A DNA stretch of 64,000 bases from Anaspis maculata (lineage: Eukaryota; Arthropoda; Insecta; Coleoptera; Scraptiidae), in the NCBI GenBank assembly GCA_949128115.1, contig OX421965.1, forward strand, positions 33,227,681-33,291,680, written 5' to 3'. Positions 45,514 to 56,891 of this stretch are shown here, one piece after another. Under the pieces are notes generated by a model, which searched no databases, was not told where the DNA came from, and worked only from the letters and a program-made list of their open reading frames with translations. A program made the position numbers and the translations under genes. Position 1 is the first letter of the stretch. Every line of letters starts with the position of its first letter.

Positions 45514-48500
45514 ATGTTGGGCTTGACTCTGATGATCTTGTTTGGAGTCACAAATATCATTTGTGATGACCCCGTTTTGGTCCACGCTGTAAGTTTTTCA
45601 GTGGTTTTTGGCGACTTGCTGTAGGTATTTTCAACTTGTATTAGATTTTTAGGCATGGGAACAGAGCAATGGTACCCGGGTTTGCTTATCCCAAGGATCC
45701 TCACAAAGACTACCGGTCTTGGCCCTACGGCTTAGGCGAGCTAACCAATGTAAGTATTTAGAACAAACCTTGGAATAAACCGTTTAGAAACTTTTTTTCA
45801 CCCCATTTCATCGCTAGCTTGTAGAATATGAGAGAGCAGTAAGTAAGTACCTATACAGGGTGATTCACCACCAAGTGGACATAGCTTAAGGAAAGGTCCA
45901 GTTTTTCCAGGCGAACCTGGATCTGGTTTTGGAATTTTTCTAACGCTGTTGGTTTTGAAGCTACAGGGTGATTCATGTATTTCGTAGAATTTTTTGACAA
46001 GCCATAACTTCAGAACAACCCAACAGATTGGTTTGAAATTTTATGGGTTTATTCTTCTATTGATATCTGACACATCACTTCATGAAAGAGTTGAAAATTT
46101 CCAGGGCCGGCCTTGAAAAAAAAATTCCAAACCTTTTTTGAAAAAAGACATTCTGTATGCATATCATTCAAAATTCATTTTTATATTCAAAAACTACATG
46201 AAACATGCTATCAATATCGCAAAAAAAATTGCTTTGCACCATCAAGCTGTCAAAAGAAAATTGATGATCCTGATGATTTTTGAGGTTAGGATTTTTTGTA
46301 AATCAATATTTCCAAATATTCACAAATGATTTATCATGGCCCCAAATTTCAGCCGTTTCGTCATAAAAGTAAAAATGACATTTTTCTCGTTTTCTCAGTA
46401 GTAACAAAAAGTTTCAGCCGAATTTTCTAAAAATTATCGTCACGGCCCTCAGCTTCACTTCTATCCCAATTTGAGCTAAAATTGAGGAACGTATCAAAAT
46501 TTTTTTGAAAATTCGGATGAAATTTTTTGTTATTTCTGAGAAAACGAGAAAAATGTCATTTTCATTTTTCTGACGAAACGGCGAAAATTCAGGGCCATAA
46601 TAGATCATTTGCTAATATTTGAAAATATTAATTTAGGAAAAATCCCAACTTCAAAAATCATTACGATTGTCAAAATTTTCTTGACAGCTCAATGGTGCCA
46701 AGCAATTTTTTTCGCGTTATTATTAGCATGTTTGATGTAGTTTCCGAATTTGAAAATGAAATTTGGAAAATGTGCATACAGATTGTATTTTTTTTAAAAA
46801 AGCTTTGAAGTTTTTTTTACAAGGCCGGCTTTGGAAACTTTGAACTGTTTGATAAGGCGATGTGTCAAATATCAATAGAAGAATCAACCCACAAAATTTC
46901 AATCCAATCTATTCGGTCGTTCTGAAGATACGGCTTGTCAAAAAATTCGACAAAATACATGAATCACCCTGTAACTTCGAAACAAACAGTGTTAGAAAAA
47001 ATTCAAAGCCAGATCCTGGTTTGCCTGGTAAAACTGGACCTACCCTTAGGCTATGTCCATTTGGTGGTGAATCACCCTGTATTTAAGTAGGTACCTACCT
47101 CGATACCTACACTCGAATTAAAAAAAAAAACTGAAACAGAAAACAGAATGTATATTTCAATAGATACTTAGTATACCTATACTGATTTTATTAATTCAGG
47201 CTTTCTTGTCAATCTTGTCACTGTGATACCAAGCCAAATCAGTGTATACTTCGTGTAAAGTAAGTACCTCCTTGTTTTTTTTTAACCGAGGGTAAGTACA
47301 CAACCTGCCAAAACAGATACATGAGACTGTTGAATGCTTTGCATGTGTTCTATTATTCAAGAGAGTATAACTTTCAACTGGGCGAGTCACAATCATTTGA
47401 AAATTCATGATCGGCAAAAGAACTTCGAATGAGAAGAACTGAAAAAATGAAGTAGTATTTTTGGGCTTCCGATTGGTGTGCCGTCGATTTCTGTACTCAG
47501 TACAATAGATTCGCCAGATATTCTGTCCAAAGTTCAAAGCCCTATTGGTTAAGAAACCAAAAGAATTATTCTCATCAATTTCAATACAAATTCAGTAGTT
47601 GATATTTGTATATTTTACTCAACTATTGTTTGACTTCTTGACTTTGAAAATTTTCGAATATAAGTTGAAGAATACAATATAACTTTTTGGGGCTGGATAG
47701 AAGATTTCTTATACAGCTTTATGCTTTTCCAGGAAAGTCCTGCTATTATTTATTCTAAGACATTGTTATTCTTATTGATTGTGACATTTTTTTCTATCAA
47801 AACCTGGACCTCTACATAGATACTCAACAAAAGGTTATTTGCAGAAGGGAAAAATGCGAGAATACAAGTTGGGAGCCTTCCTGCGCCAGAGATACGACAG
47901 TTTTCTTGGTGACTTGTATACGCCAGGGATAGTGCATGCACGCAGTACAGAAATAAGCAGGGCCAAAATGTCTTTGGAATTGGTCCTAGCTTCACTGTTT
48001 CCACCTAAAACCGTGAACGTTTGGGAAAAAGCTCTCAACTGGCAGCCCATTCCGTACAGTTATGAAAAAATAGTGAACGACAAAGTGAGTCACACGTCCC
48101 AGATCTAAGGTTTCTTTTTATCACTTTTTTTCTTCCCAAAGCTGATGTTTGGACTGGCCAGTCAAGATTTCACCAAAGCTTACGACTTGCTGAAACAAAG
48201 ACCCGACGTCCAAGCCAAAATTGCAGAGTTCCGAGAGCTCTACTCTTACTTGACGGAAAATACGGGATGGAACGTAACAGATTATGATGGAGTAGCCAAA
48301 GTGCACAACGCTTTATCAACTCAAGTATCTATCAAATTTTCTCAAGAGACATCAGGGTTTATTATGATGGCTCTTGTAATTGAAGCAATAATAGTAACTC
48401 AGACAAAAAAAAAAGTTGTTGCAAAAATCGCAACGTTGACAAAGTCAGCAATATTACCTACAAATATTGCTACAATAGCAAGAGTTACCGTAATAAGACC

Positions 48501-49059
48501 CAGTGTGACAAAATGTCAAATGAATTATTTCCAGAGCGATTTAGACCTTGTCCTTCCAGACTGGGCCAAGAGTGTGTTTCCAGAAATGGTGGAGCAAGTC
48601 GCTGCTTTGTCGTACGACTTGAAAACTTCCACGCTGGAATTGAAAAGACTGACTGCCGGTCCGCTCTTGCAAAAAATCGTGATGGACACTTTGGAGAAGT
48701 ACAATAACGGCCATTTGGATCCGCCAGATCGCAAAATATTCCTGTATTCTGGTCACGAGTTCAACGTTGCCACCATGTTAACCACGTTGGGTGTTTATGA
48801 TTGGAAAATGCCACCGTATGGTAGCTGTATTTTGTTTGAAGTGCATGAAGTTGAAGGTTTTCCTGGGATTAAGGTACCGATACTCAACATCTGGGCAATT
48901 AAAAACGATCAAATTAATTCAAGATCTTTTGGGTTCCAGATTTTCTATCATAATTATCGACAGGAACAACCTCAGCTTCTGACGTTACCAGGGTGCGAAG
49001 AATTTTGTCCTTTGGAACAATTTGCGATTTTGGTTCAAGACTATTTTCCATTATCGTGA
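45514..49059 (+). CDS. Histidine acid phosphatase-like, gene D (RHGNRAM/HE variant)
   Basis: Six exons matching gene C in position and length: 45514-45588, 45645-45749, 47845-48084, 48142-48324, 48535-48873 and 48940-49059, about 353 residues. Signal peptide MLGLTLMILFGVTNIIC. Exon 2 reads IFRHGNRAMVPG, changing both the Thr and the Pro of the motif. Exon 3 has ARSTEISRAKMSLELVL, and exon 5 SGHEFNV with Glu in place of the catalytic Asp. Exon 5 is one codon longer than in C (EKYNNGHL). Intron 2 is enlarged to 2.1 kb by a nested foldback. Introns 4 and 5 are 210 and 66 bp with no stop in frame, so an unspliced frame runs 48145-49059. The AATAAA present after gene C is lost here; the next is at 49272. 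The reading frame is intact, but this copy is the most altered and could be on the way to loss. Confidence 0.8.
45856..47089. mobile_element. Foldback element in intron 2 of gene D, with another at its centre
   Basis: CAGGGTGATTCACCACCAAG is inverted at the right end (TTGGTGGTGAATCACCCTG), with TA outside. The arms are 45856-45961 and 46974-47089. Gene E intron 2 keeps the empty site (GACCTATATTCAAGTAGG, near 61535-61552). Confidence 0.8.
45964..46971. mobile_element. Inner foldback element, 1.0 kb, at palindrome centre
   Basis: CAGGGTGATTCATGTATTTCG is inverted at the right end (AATACATGAATCACCCTG), with TA on both sides. Arms include GGTTTGAAATTTTATGGGTT against AACCCACAAAATTTCAATCC. Without it the outer element reads TTGAAGCTAACTTCGAA, i.e. 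its dyad centre. Confidence 0.8.
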
Positions 49060-49670
49060 AAAAAAAGACTGATTCATCTAATACCTAAATATCTTGTTAA
49101 ACTACTTAATCAGTGAAAATGAAAATACTAGAAAATAATTTATGGTCTTATGGGTGTACTCAATTGCTGTCTTGATCGTCTATATTTTACCCCGCTCCGC
49201 TCAATGTGCTTGATTTTATGATTTTACTACACAATAATTAAGACGCAGGGTGTAATTATTTCTCTCTCGAAAATAAAGATGAAGAGATATAGAAATTTTG
49301 ATGGGATTCCATTAAATGTTTGTCCACCTTGTTTCCGTTTGGATTACCTATCCATGGGATTACCCCACATTTTTCCAGAAGCCGAATAGCCCCAATACAG
49401 TGAAAAAGTTTGTAAAGGAATAAATGAATAAATGAATAAATAAATAGGTTCATTTCTGAACAGACTAGAAGTCCAATTGCACAGAAAAAGGTGCAAAAAT
49501 ATTGCCCGGATATTTGCCCCACTTGCTTCCCTCCCTTATAGATACGATACGCCTCTGGGTATAGTAAAACCACCTTAAGTGTGATTCTAGCTCGCTGAGA
49601 GAATTTGTTTTTACAATTTTCAAATGTGAAATATATGTTGAGACCCGGAACTTTGCGGTTGGCTGAACCA
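49060..49670. other. 3' flank of gene D, otherwise unassigned
   Basis: 49060-49250 parallels the 3' flank of gene C. Beyond that, the minus-strand frame 49256-49573 overlaps simple TAAATGAATAAAT sequence and has no domain. Nothing else is seen. Confidence 0.4.
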
Positions 49671-50268
49671 CATACTTAAATAGCTATACCGCTTATGAAC
49701 CTATTGCGCATTCTGCCGCGCCGCGTAACAGAAGGAGTTAGAGAATGACGCCATTTTGATGGTTAATTTCCAGTGTATCTCAAAATACCGAGCTATATAG
49801 CTACCACAAAATGTCTTGAGGGCCGTGAAACTGATCAAACCTTCTGCAATTTTACGATAGCGATCCAGTTTTCTCAAGTACCATTACGTAAGTGTATTTA
49901 GTTTTCTTAAAATTACAAAATAATCACGTCGAGTCGGATGGTTGGGTGCCACTGTACTCTGAGTAAACGAAATGTCAAGTGACAGCTTTTTGACAGTGTA
50001 AATAAACATCACGTAGTTAACCGAACTTTTGGACGCTGGAATGATCGCACACCTTTTCTTCACCTGTTGATTCCCACCTGATGTTATTAGTGTTGATTCC
50101 ACGTACTTTGAGGGAGAAGCAAAATAATATCGTGCTTAGTCAAGTGGCCAAGTAGGAGAGTGGTGCCAGTCCACACCACCCAAAATCCCTAAATAACCAT
50201 CAAGATGGCGGCGCTCATTATTACAGGTGTCGGACGTCTCTCTTGCGCGGTATAGCTATGTAAGTATG
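49671..50268. mobile_element. Inverted-repeat element, CATACTTAAATAGCTATACC ends
   Basis: The left end CATACTTAAATAGCTATACCGC is mirrored at the right (GCGGTATAGCTATGTAAGTATG). A second pair is GAATGACGCCATTTTGATGG against CCATCAAGATGGCGGCGCTCATT. About 600 bp, non-coding. Confidence 0.65.
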
Positions 50269-50304
50269 TGGGCTGAACTGGCGATATTGGGCATATGGCG
50301 AATT

Positions 50305-50566
50305 CCTTGACGGATTCTCACCATTTTGGTCTCTTACAAGGATGTACTTTGGTTTGAGCCATTGGCACCCACATTGGCATTTCCAAAATCCAAAAATATC
50401 ATTTTTGATTTTTGGACTTTGGAAATGCCAATGGGCTCAAACCAAAGTAGGTACATCCTTGTAGCTTTCGAAAGAGACTAAAATGGTTAAAATCCGTCAA
50501 GTAATAAACCCAGACGGATTGATTTCGCAACGCTTTTTTTACCAATAATTCAACTCCGTCCTTAAC
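50305..50566. mobile_element. Foldback MITE, 'AATTGGTAAAATA' family copy 3, left-truncated
   Basis: TTGACGGATTCTCACCATTTTGG and AAGGATGTACTTTGGTTTGAG at the left are inverted at the right. The right arm goes on to CAATAATTCAACTCCGTCCTT, but its left-arm partner is missing. Confidence 0.65.
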
Positions 50567-50580
50567 CTGAAATCCCTATA

Positions 50581-51550
50581 TAGGTGTCCCGAAATTAATG
50601 TAACAAAATTTACAGGGATGTGGGCAATTGAGAAATAAGGGGACTTCCTTAGTAAAAATACTTTCGCAAACGTAATAACGGAGATACAGGCCTTCAAAGT
50701 TGGTTTTTTAATACAGTTTTCTTTGCATAACTTTTGAACCGTTGAGCCGATTTCATTCAAATTTGAACCAAAGCTTATTAAAATAGATCTCTATCGAACA
50801 GTGATAAGGCATTTTATCAAACATTTTCGGGGGCAAAGATAATAGAGGATACCTTCCCCCTTTTCCCCCTCTTCTCCACTTCCCTAAATATTTTTGGGAA
50901 TGGTTGCACTTTTTGAATTCTGCGTTCAATTCAGAAGAAAAAGTTACTCCTGCAAAATTTTGATTAAAGGTTTCTTTTTTGAGATATTTGAGTTGGAAAC
51001 TTCGGAGAACATCTCAGAAACACCACTTTCAAGGCCTTAAAATTTCAAATTCAACAAACTACCATTTTTGCTGGAAAAACATGGAGCTTTTCTGAGAAAA
51101 AAAATTGGAACCTGAAAAGTGGCGGTTTGGAGATGTTTCCCAAAGTTTCAAACTCAAATATGTTGAAAATGAAGCCTTTCAATAAAATTTTGCAAGAGTA
51201 GGTAACTTTTTTCTTTAAATTGAACGTAGAATTCAAAAATATTTAAGGGGGTAAAAAAGAAAAGAAAAAGGGGAAAGATACCCACTATTATCTTCGCCCC
51301 TGAAAATGTTTAATAAAATGCCTTATTATTGTTCGATAGAGACCTATATTAGAAAACTTTGGATTAAATTTGAATGAAATCGACCCTACGGTTCAAAAGT
51401 TATGCAAAGAAAACTGTATTAAAAAACCAACTTTGAAGGCCTGTATCTCCGTTATGACGTTTGCGAGAGTATTTTTAATTAGGAAGTCCCCTCTTTTTTC
51501 AATTGTCTACCTCCCTGTAAATTTTGTTACATTAATTTCGGGACAGCCTG
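50581..51550. mobile_element. Foldback element, 'TGTCCCGAAATTAATGTAAC' family
   Basis: TAGGTGTCCCGAAATTAATG is inverted at the right end (CATTAATTTCGGGACAGCCTG), with TA outside. The arms include frames that appear twice in mirror image (for example KLCKENCIKKPTLKACIS on both strands), a by-product of the palindrome and not a gene. Confidence 0.8.
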
Positions 51551-51556
51551 TACCTA

Positions 51557-52613
51557 CAGGTGTTCGAGTCTGGTTATTACAAACTTTGAGGGATTCCCCA
51601 TCCAAAATAAAGCTGAAAGAACAAAAAACTTATGGTCCTAAAATGCTTCCTTAAAAAGGTACAGGGTGTTGAAGTTGACTTTTTTAAATGGTTTTTTCAC
51701 CGTAACTTTTGAACTGTTGGAGCGATTTCAATCAAATTTGCACCAAAGTTTAGTCGAATAAGTCTTTATCGAATAATGATACCACAATTCATCAAAAATT
51801 TCTGGGGGCGTAGATAATAGGAGACTGTCCCCTATTCTCGCCCCTATTTTTATCTCCCTCCCTCCCTTTATCAGTCATTTTCTAAAATCGTTGATATTTT
51901 CGGATTCTACGTTCAATTTAGAAGAAAAAGAAAAAATTTACTCTTGTAAAATTTTGATTGCAGGCTTCGTTTTCGAGATATTTGGGGTTGAAACATTGGA
52001 AAACATCTCGAAATCACCACTTTCTTGGACCTAAAAATTAAAATTCAGGAAAACCCATGATTCGTCTACTGGAATGAATTTTCTGGGTGTTCTAAGTTGA
52101 TAAACCACCATTTTCGCTGAGAAACATCAAGTTTTTCAGAAAAAAACAGTTTGGGCCCTGGAACGTGGCAATTTCGTGTTGTTTTCGAATATTTCAAACA
52201 CAAATATCTTAGAAATTAAGCCTCTAATCAAAATTCTGCAAGAGCAACTTTTTCTTCCAAATTAAACGGAAAATCCGAAAATATCAACAATTTGGAAAAA
52301 TAATTAGGTAAGATAGAAATAGGGGCGAAAATAAGTGACAGTCTCCTATTATCTACGCCCCCAGAATTTTTTTATGAATTGTGGTATCATTATTCGATGG
52401 AGATTCAGCTGACTAAACTTTGGTTTGAATTTGCTTAAAATCGGTTTAATGGTTCCAAAGCTACGGTGAAAAAACGATTTAAAAAAGTGAACTTCAACAC
52501 CCTGTATCTTTTCAAGGAAGCATTTTAGGACAATGAGTTTTTTGTTCTTTCGGCTTTATTTTTGATGGGGAATCATATCTCAAAGTTTGTAATAACCAGA
52601 CCCGAACACCCTG
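51557..52613. mobile_element. Foldback element, 'GTTCGGGTCTGGTTATTAC' family copy 2
   Basis: CAGGTGTTCGAGTCTGGTTA is inverted at the right end (TAACCAGACCCGAACACCCTG), with TA on both sides. It begins only a few bases after the previous foldback (TACCTA between them). Same family as 18754-19747. Confidence 0.8.
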
Positions 52614-53146
52614 TATAGTCCGGATGTTAAGCGCCATAATACCACCGCCACCTTGCATTTGATGATTCCGCGATGACACTTGGTACAAATGTTATATGAA
52701 CCCATACCTTCATTTCAAGAGGTGGAGCCAAGATGGCGGTCCGTGCAGACGCCGTATACAGGTGATCAAAAATGCAAAAATTCCAACTAATGGAACCAAA
52801 GAAGTTGGAGTCATGAAAATCGGCATGTAGGTTCACAATTCAATGCTCATCAAGATGAAATAAGTCGTGTCCGAATATCTTCAGCCTGTTTTTGAAACAT
52901 TTAAAATTTAGTGGTCGGTTTCATGGAAATGGACATTTTCCAATAAATCAGTGTTTTTTCAAGATATTCGGATCAAATTTTCCATTTCCACCAAAAATGA
53001 CCTCAGTAATAGAATGTGATGTAGTGCCACCGTCCCCGCTCACCATTTTTGAAAATATGACGGTCAACTGTTTTTTTCCTCACGGTCACCATCTTGAATT
53101 CGTTATATATGGAATACGTTGAAAATCAATTTGAACTAGTAGTAAT

Positions 53147-53349
53147 TGTTGGCAGCCGTGTTGACAGCCGTGCACCACTGCACACCCTAACGTGTCAGCT
53201 GACATTGACAGCACAGAAGATAAGAAGAGAAGACGTCGTTGCTTGTACAATTTTATTACACGATTTGTATATTTGAGAATATATATTTTTACCAGAGCCA
53301 TCTCTCATTATTCAGAGCCGAGATCAGCAAGATAAGCGAAAACGTCACA
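53147..53349 (+). repeat. 5' LTR
   Basis: 203 bp from TGTTGGCAGCC to AACGTCACA, identical base for base to the 3' copy as far as I can read. Confidence 0.93.
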
Positions 53350-53435
53350 GTGGCGACGAAAGAAAATTGGAATTTATAGGATTTGAACGTTTTATGTGTA
53401 CACGTGTCCATTCTAACCTATAAAATTTTAGAAAA

Positions 53436-56400
53436 ATGCCTGCGGAAAGTGATCTTAAGGAAGCGATCATGAAATTTATGGAGCTGCAGCAACAACAAGC
53501 GAAACTGCAGCAAGAACATTTAATGCGAACGCAGCAGGACTTCATGAAGACATTGACCGAAACATTCGCAGCATCAGCTCGAAGCGAAACATCTGCAAAA
53601 CATGATGTGGAATTCAGAATGGAATCACTGGCAAACAGCATCGGCGAGTTTCAGTACAATCCAGAAGCGGACGTTACTTTCGATGTATGGTATAACAGAT
53701 ACGAGAGTCTGTTTACAGAAGATGCAAAACAACTTGACGATCCAGCCAAGGTCAGGCTTTTACTTCGAAAGTTGGAAACTCGCTGCCATCAACAATACGT
53801 TGACATCATATTGCCTGGGGAACCCAAGGATTTCAGTTTTGCGGATACAGTAAAAAAGCTGAGCGAAATGTTTGGGAAGAAAACTTCGCTTTTTCATGCT
53901 CGATATAAATGTATGCAGCTATCCAGGTCCGGCTCTGATGATATTGTATCATATGCAGCAAAAGTAAACAAGCAATGTGAAAACTTCAAGATAAGCACAA
54001 TCACAGCTGATCAGTTCAAGTGCTTGATTTTTGTTAGCGGCCTGCAGTCATCAGCTGACGCTGATATCCGTACTAAGCTTCTCTCTCTTATTGATTCTCA
54101 GCCAGACACGTACACGATCGAAAAGTTAACTCAAGAGTGTCAGAGATTGCACAATCTCAAGAAGGACACGGCAATGCTGGAACAGACAACAACAACCGTC
54201 AATGCCATAACGCACAGGCCAGGCCCAAGAGCTCATAAAAACACAGACTCCAAGACGCCGACAACACCATGCTGGTTCTGCGGACAGCTACATTTTTCAA
54301 GAAACTGTGGATTCAAGTCTCATCAATGTGAACGATGCAAGAAAGTTGGACACAAGGAGGGTTACTGTGGTGTAGCCAAGAGGAAGTTTGTGAAGAAAGC
54401 GACACCTCAAGCAAAACCAAAGGTCAATACCATTGCAATCGTGAATCAGCTGGAATATTTGGAAAGAAAATTTGTCAAAGTTCAGTTTAATTCCACACCA
54501 GTCGACCTGCAGCTTGACACGGGCTCAGACATTACGGTCATTTCCGAGGACACCTGGTTCAAAATCGGTCAGCCACCAGGAGCCGTACCAGAGCAGAAAG
54601 CAAGAAATGCCTCGGGAAGCGAACTTCAACTTCAGTTGCAGTTCAGCTGTGAAGTTACCATTGGTCGAGTGTCAAGAGTCGTGAAATGTTTCGTCACTCC
54701 ACAACCTAACCTCAACGTGCTTGGACTGGATTGGATTCATGTTTTTGATCTGGGAGATCAGACAATCAATTATTTGTGCAATAATGTGACAAAATTGACT
54801 TCAAAGGAACAGATTTTGAATCAATTTTCAGACATCTTCAAGCCTGATATGGGACTATGCACAAAAACCAAAGCTTCTCTGGTGTTGAAGCCAGATAGTC
54901 ACCCAGTTTTCCGACCTAGACGTCCGGTACCATATGCTGTGCTGCCGCAGCTGGATGAGGAGCTCCGGAGACTGGAAGAAACAGGCATAATTGAGAAGGT
55001 CGAGTACGCTGAATGGGCGGCACCGATAGTGGTTGTGAAGAGAAAAAGCGGCAAGATTAGGGTGTGCGCCGATTTCTCCACCGGCTTGAACAACGCACTC
55101 GAATTACACAGACACCCATTACCCCTGCCGGGGGCCATATTAGCAGGAATGACTAACTGCTCCATCTTTAGTCAGATTGACCTGTCCGATGCATACTTAC
55201 AGGTAGAGATCGAAGCTGAATCCAGAAAATACGTTACCATCAACACCCACAGGGGTTTATATCAATTCACGAGACTTCCAGCAGGAATCAAGTCGGCACC
55301 AGGAATATTCCAACAAATTATGGACTCCATGACGGCAGGATTGTCGAAAACATACGCATACATGGATGATATCCTTGTTGGAGGTGAGAACGAAGAGGAG
55401 CACAACGCAAATTTGGCAGTATTACTTGGAAGAATACAGGAGTATGGGTTTCATTTACGAAAAGATAAATGTAAATTCGCAATGTCAGAAATTCGCTACT
55501 TGGGAAATGTTGTCGACAAAAACGGACTTCGACCAGACCCTGAAAAAATTCAAACCATAATCGACTTGCCTCCGCCACATGATTTATCCACTCTTCGATC
55601 ATTTCTGGGAGCCATTAACTATTACGGGAAGTACATACCTCAGCTCCATGACCTGCGCAAACCTCTGGACAGCCTGCTTAAAAAAGATACCATCTGGAAT
55701 TGGTCAAGGCAATGTCAGCAGTCCTTTGAGAAGTTCAAAACTATTCTTCAGTCCGACTTGGCTCTGACGCATTATAATCCGAAGTTCGAGATCATTCTTG
55801 CGGCGGACGCTTCGAGACATGGAGTAGGAGCGTGTATCATGCATCGGTTTCAAGATGGAAAAGTCAAGGCCATCCATCATGCGTCAAGATCACTAACTTC
55901 GGCAGAATCAAATTACAGTCAAATTGAGAAAGAGGCATTAGCAATCATTTTTGGTGTTGTCAAATTCCACAAAATGATATACGGGAGATCATTCACTCTG
56001 CAAACTGACCACAAGCCCCTGCTCACAATATTTGGTTCAAAGAAGGGAATACCGGTCTACACCGCCAATCGACTTCAAAGGTGGGCATTGACTTTACTTG
56101 CCTATGACTTCAAGATCGAATATATCAAAAGCGACCAGTTCGGACATGCTGACATATTGTCAAGACTCATCAAGAACTTTTCCAAGCCGGATGAGGAATG
56201 CGTCATCGCGTCTATACAGCTGGAACAGGATTTGGAGGAGGTTGTGAGATCAGCGCTGTCGTCAACACCAATTACGTTCGCTATGGTTCAGAGGGAAACG
56301 GCGAAAGACGAACATCTTCGGAAGGTCATCAGCTACATGCAGGAAGGTTGGCCGCCGGAGATCCCCAGTCAAATTCTGAAAATTTTCTACCAGAGAAGAG

Positions 56401-56891
56401 AATCGTTGTCCGTCCTTCAGAACGCGCTCATGTTTATGGAGAGGGTGGTAGTTCCTCAGAAGTTCCATGGAAGAGTCCTACAGGAACTCCATAAAGGGCA
56501 TCAGGGGATCGAACGCATGAAGTCTCTGGCACGATCGAGCGTCTATTGGCCGAACATCGATAGGGAAATTGAAAGCTTTGTCAAGACTTGCCAGAAATGT
56601 ATGACAGCGGCGAAAACTTCAGTTAAGGTGCCACTGGAACCTTGGCCCATGCCTGACAGACCCTGGCAGCGGTTACATATTGATTATGCAGGACCGATCA
56701 AGGGCGAATATTACTTGATCGTTGTCGACGCACTGTCTAAGTGGCCAGAAGTTTTTTCAACTCGCATCATCACTGCCCAGCAAACCATCAGAAAGTTGGA
56801 GCTTCTTTTTTCGACGTTTGGACTTCCAGAAGTACTTGTCACGGATAATGGAACGCAGTTTACAGCCGAAACATTCAAGACCGACCGATAA
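53436..56891 (+). CDS. Retrotransposon gag-pol polyprotein, ends early in integrase
   Basis: 1151 codons. Gag with coiled, Gln-rich N-terminus (about 1-30). Two zinc knuckles: residues 279-291 (CxxC..H..C, one residue short of the canonical spacing) and 298-311 (CX2CX4HX4C). The aspartic protease has DTGS at 361-364. The reverse transcriptase has YMDD at 642-645. RNase H is near 791 (ADAS). The integrase begins with an HHCC finger (H1019, H1023, C1052, C1055) and has two catalytic Asp residues at 1083 and 1137. The frame stops at 56889, before the catalytic Glu. The remaining integrase continues in the next frame. Gag, protease, RT and RNase H look intact, but this copy cannot make a full integrase unless the ribosome shifts. 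Confidence 0.9.
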   Translation: MPAESDLKEAIMKFMELQQQQAKLQQEHLMRTQQDFMKTLTETFAASARSETSAKHDVEFRMESLANSIGEFQYNPEADVTFDVWYNRYESLFTEDAKQLDDPAKVRLLLRKLETRCHQQYVDIILPGEPKDFSFADTVKKLSEMFGKKTSLFHARYKCMQLSRSGSDDIVSYAAKVNKQCENFKISTITADQFKCLIFVSGLQSSADADIRTKLLSLIDSQPDTYTIEKLTQECQRLHNLKKDTAMLEQTTTTVNAITHRPGPRAHKNTDSKTPTTPCWFCGQLHFSRNCGFKSHQCERCKKVGHKEGYCGVAKRKFVKKATPQAKPKVNTIAIVNQLEYLERKFVKVQFNSTPVDLQLDTGSDITVISEDTWFKIGQPPGAVPEQKARNASGSELQLQLQFSCEVTIGRVSRVVKCFVTPQPNLNVLGLDWIHVFDLGDQTINYLCNNVTKLTSKEQILNQFSDIFKPDMGLCTKTKASLVLKPDSHPVFRPRRPVPYAVLPQLDEELRRLEETGIIEKVEYAEWAAPIVVVKRKSGKIRVCADFSTGLNNALELHRHPLPLPGAILAGMTNCSIFSQIDLSDAYLQVEIEAESRKYVTINTHRGLYQFTRLPAGIKSAPGIFQQIMDSMTAGLSKTYAYMDDILVGGENEEEHNANLAVLLGRIQEYGFHLRKDKCKFAMSEIRYLGNVVDKNGLRPDPEKIQTIIDLPPPHDLSTLRSFLGAINYYGKYIPQLHDLRKPLDSLLKKDTIWNWSRQCQQSFEKFKTILQSDLALTHYNPKFEIILAADASRHGVGACIMHRFQDGKVKAIHHASRSLTSAESNYSQIEKEALAIIFGVVKFHKMIYGRSFTLQTDHKPLLTIFGSKKGIPVYTANRLQRWALTLLAYDFKIEYIKSDQFGHADILSRLIKNFSKPDEECVIASIQLEQDLEEVVRSALSSTPITFAMVQRETAKDEHLRKVISYMQEGWPPEIPSQILKIFYQRRESLSVLQNALMFMERVVVPQKFHGRVLQELHKGHQGIERMKSLARSSVYWPNIDREIESFVKTCQKCMTAAKTSVKVPLEPWPMPDRPWQRLHIDYAGPIKGEYYLIVVDALSKWPEVFSTRIITAQQTIRKLELLFSTFGLPEVLVTDNGTQFTAETFKTDR

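Noticed and set aside
48145..49059. 304-codon frame as a separate gene
   Set aside because: It is gene D exons 4-6 read through two open introns. Exon lengths and splice sites match gene C exactly.
50539..51654. Nearly identical small proteins on both strands (KLCKENCIKKPTLKACIS)
   Set aside because: They are mirror copies created by the palindromic arms of a foldback element, not paralogous genes.
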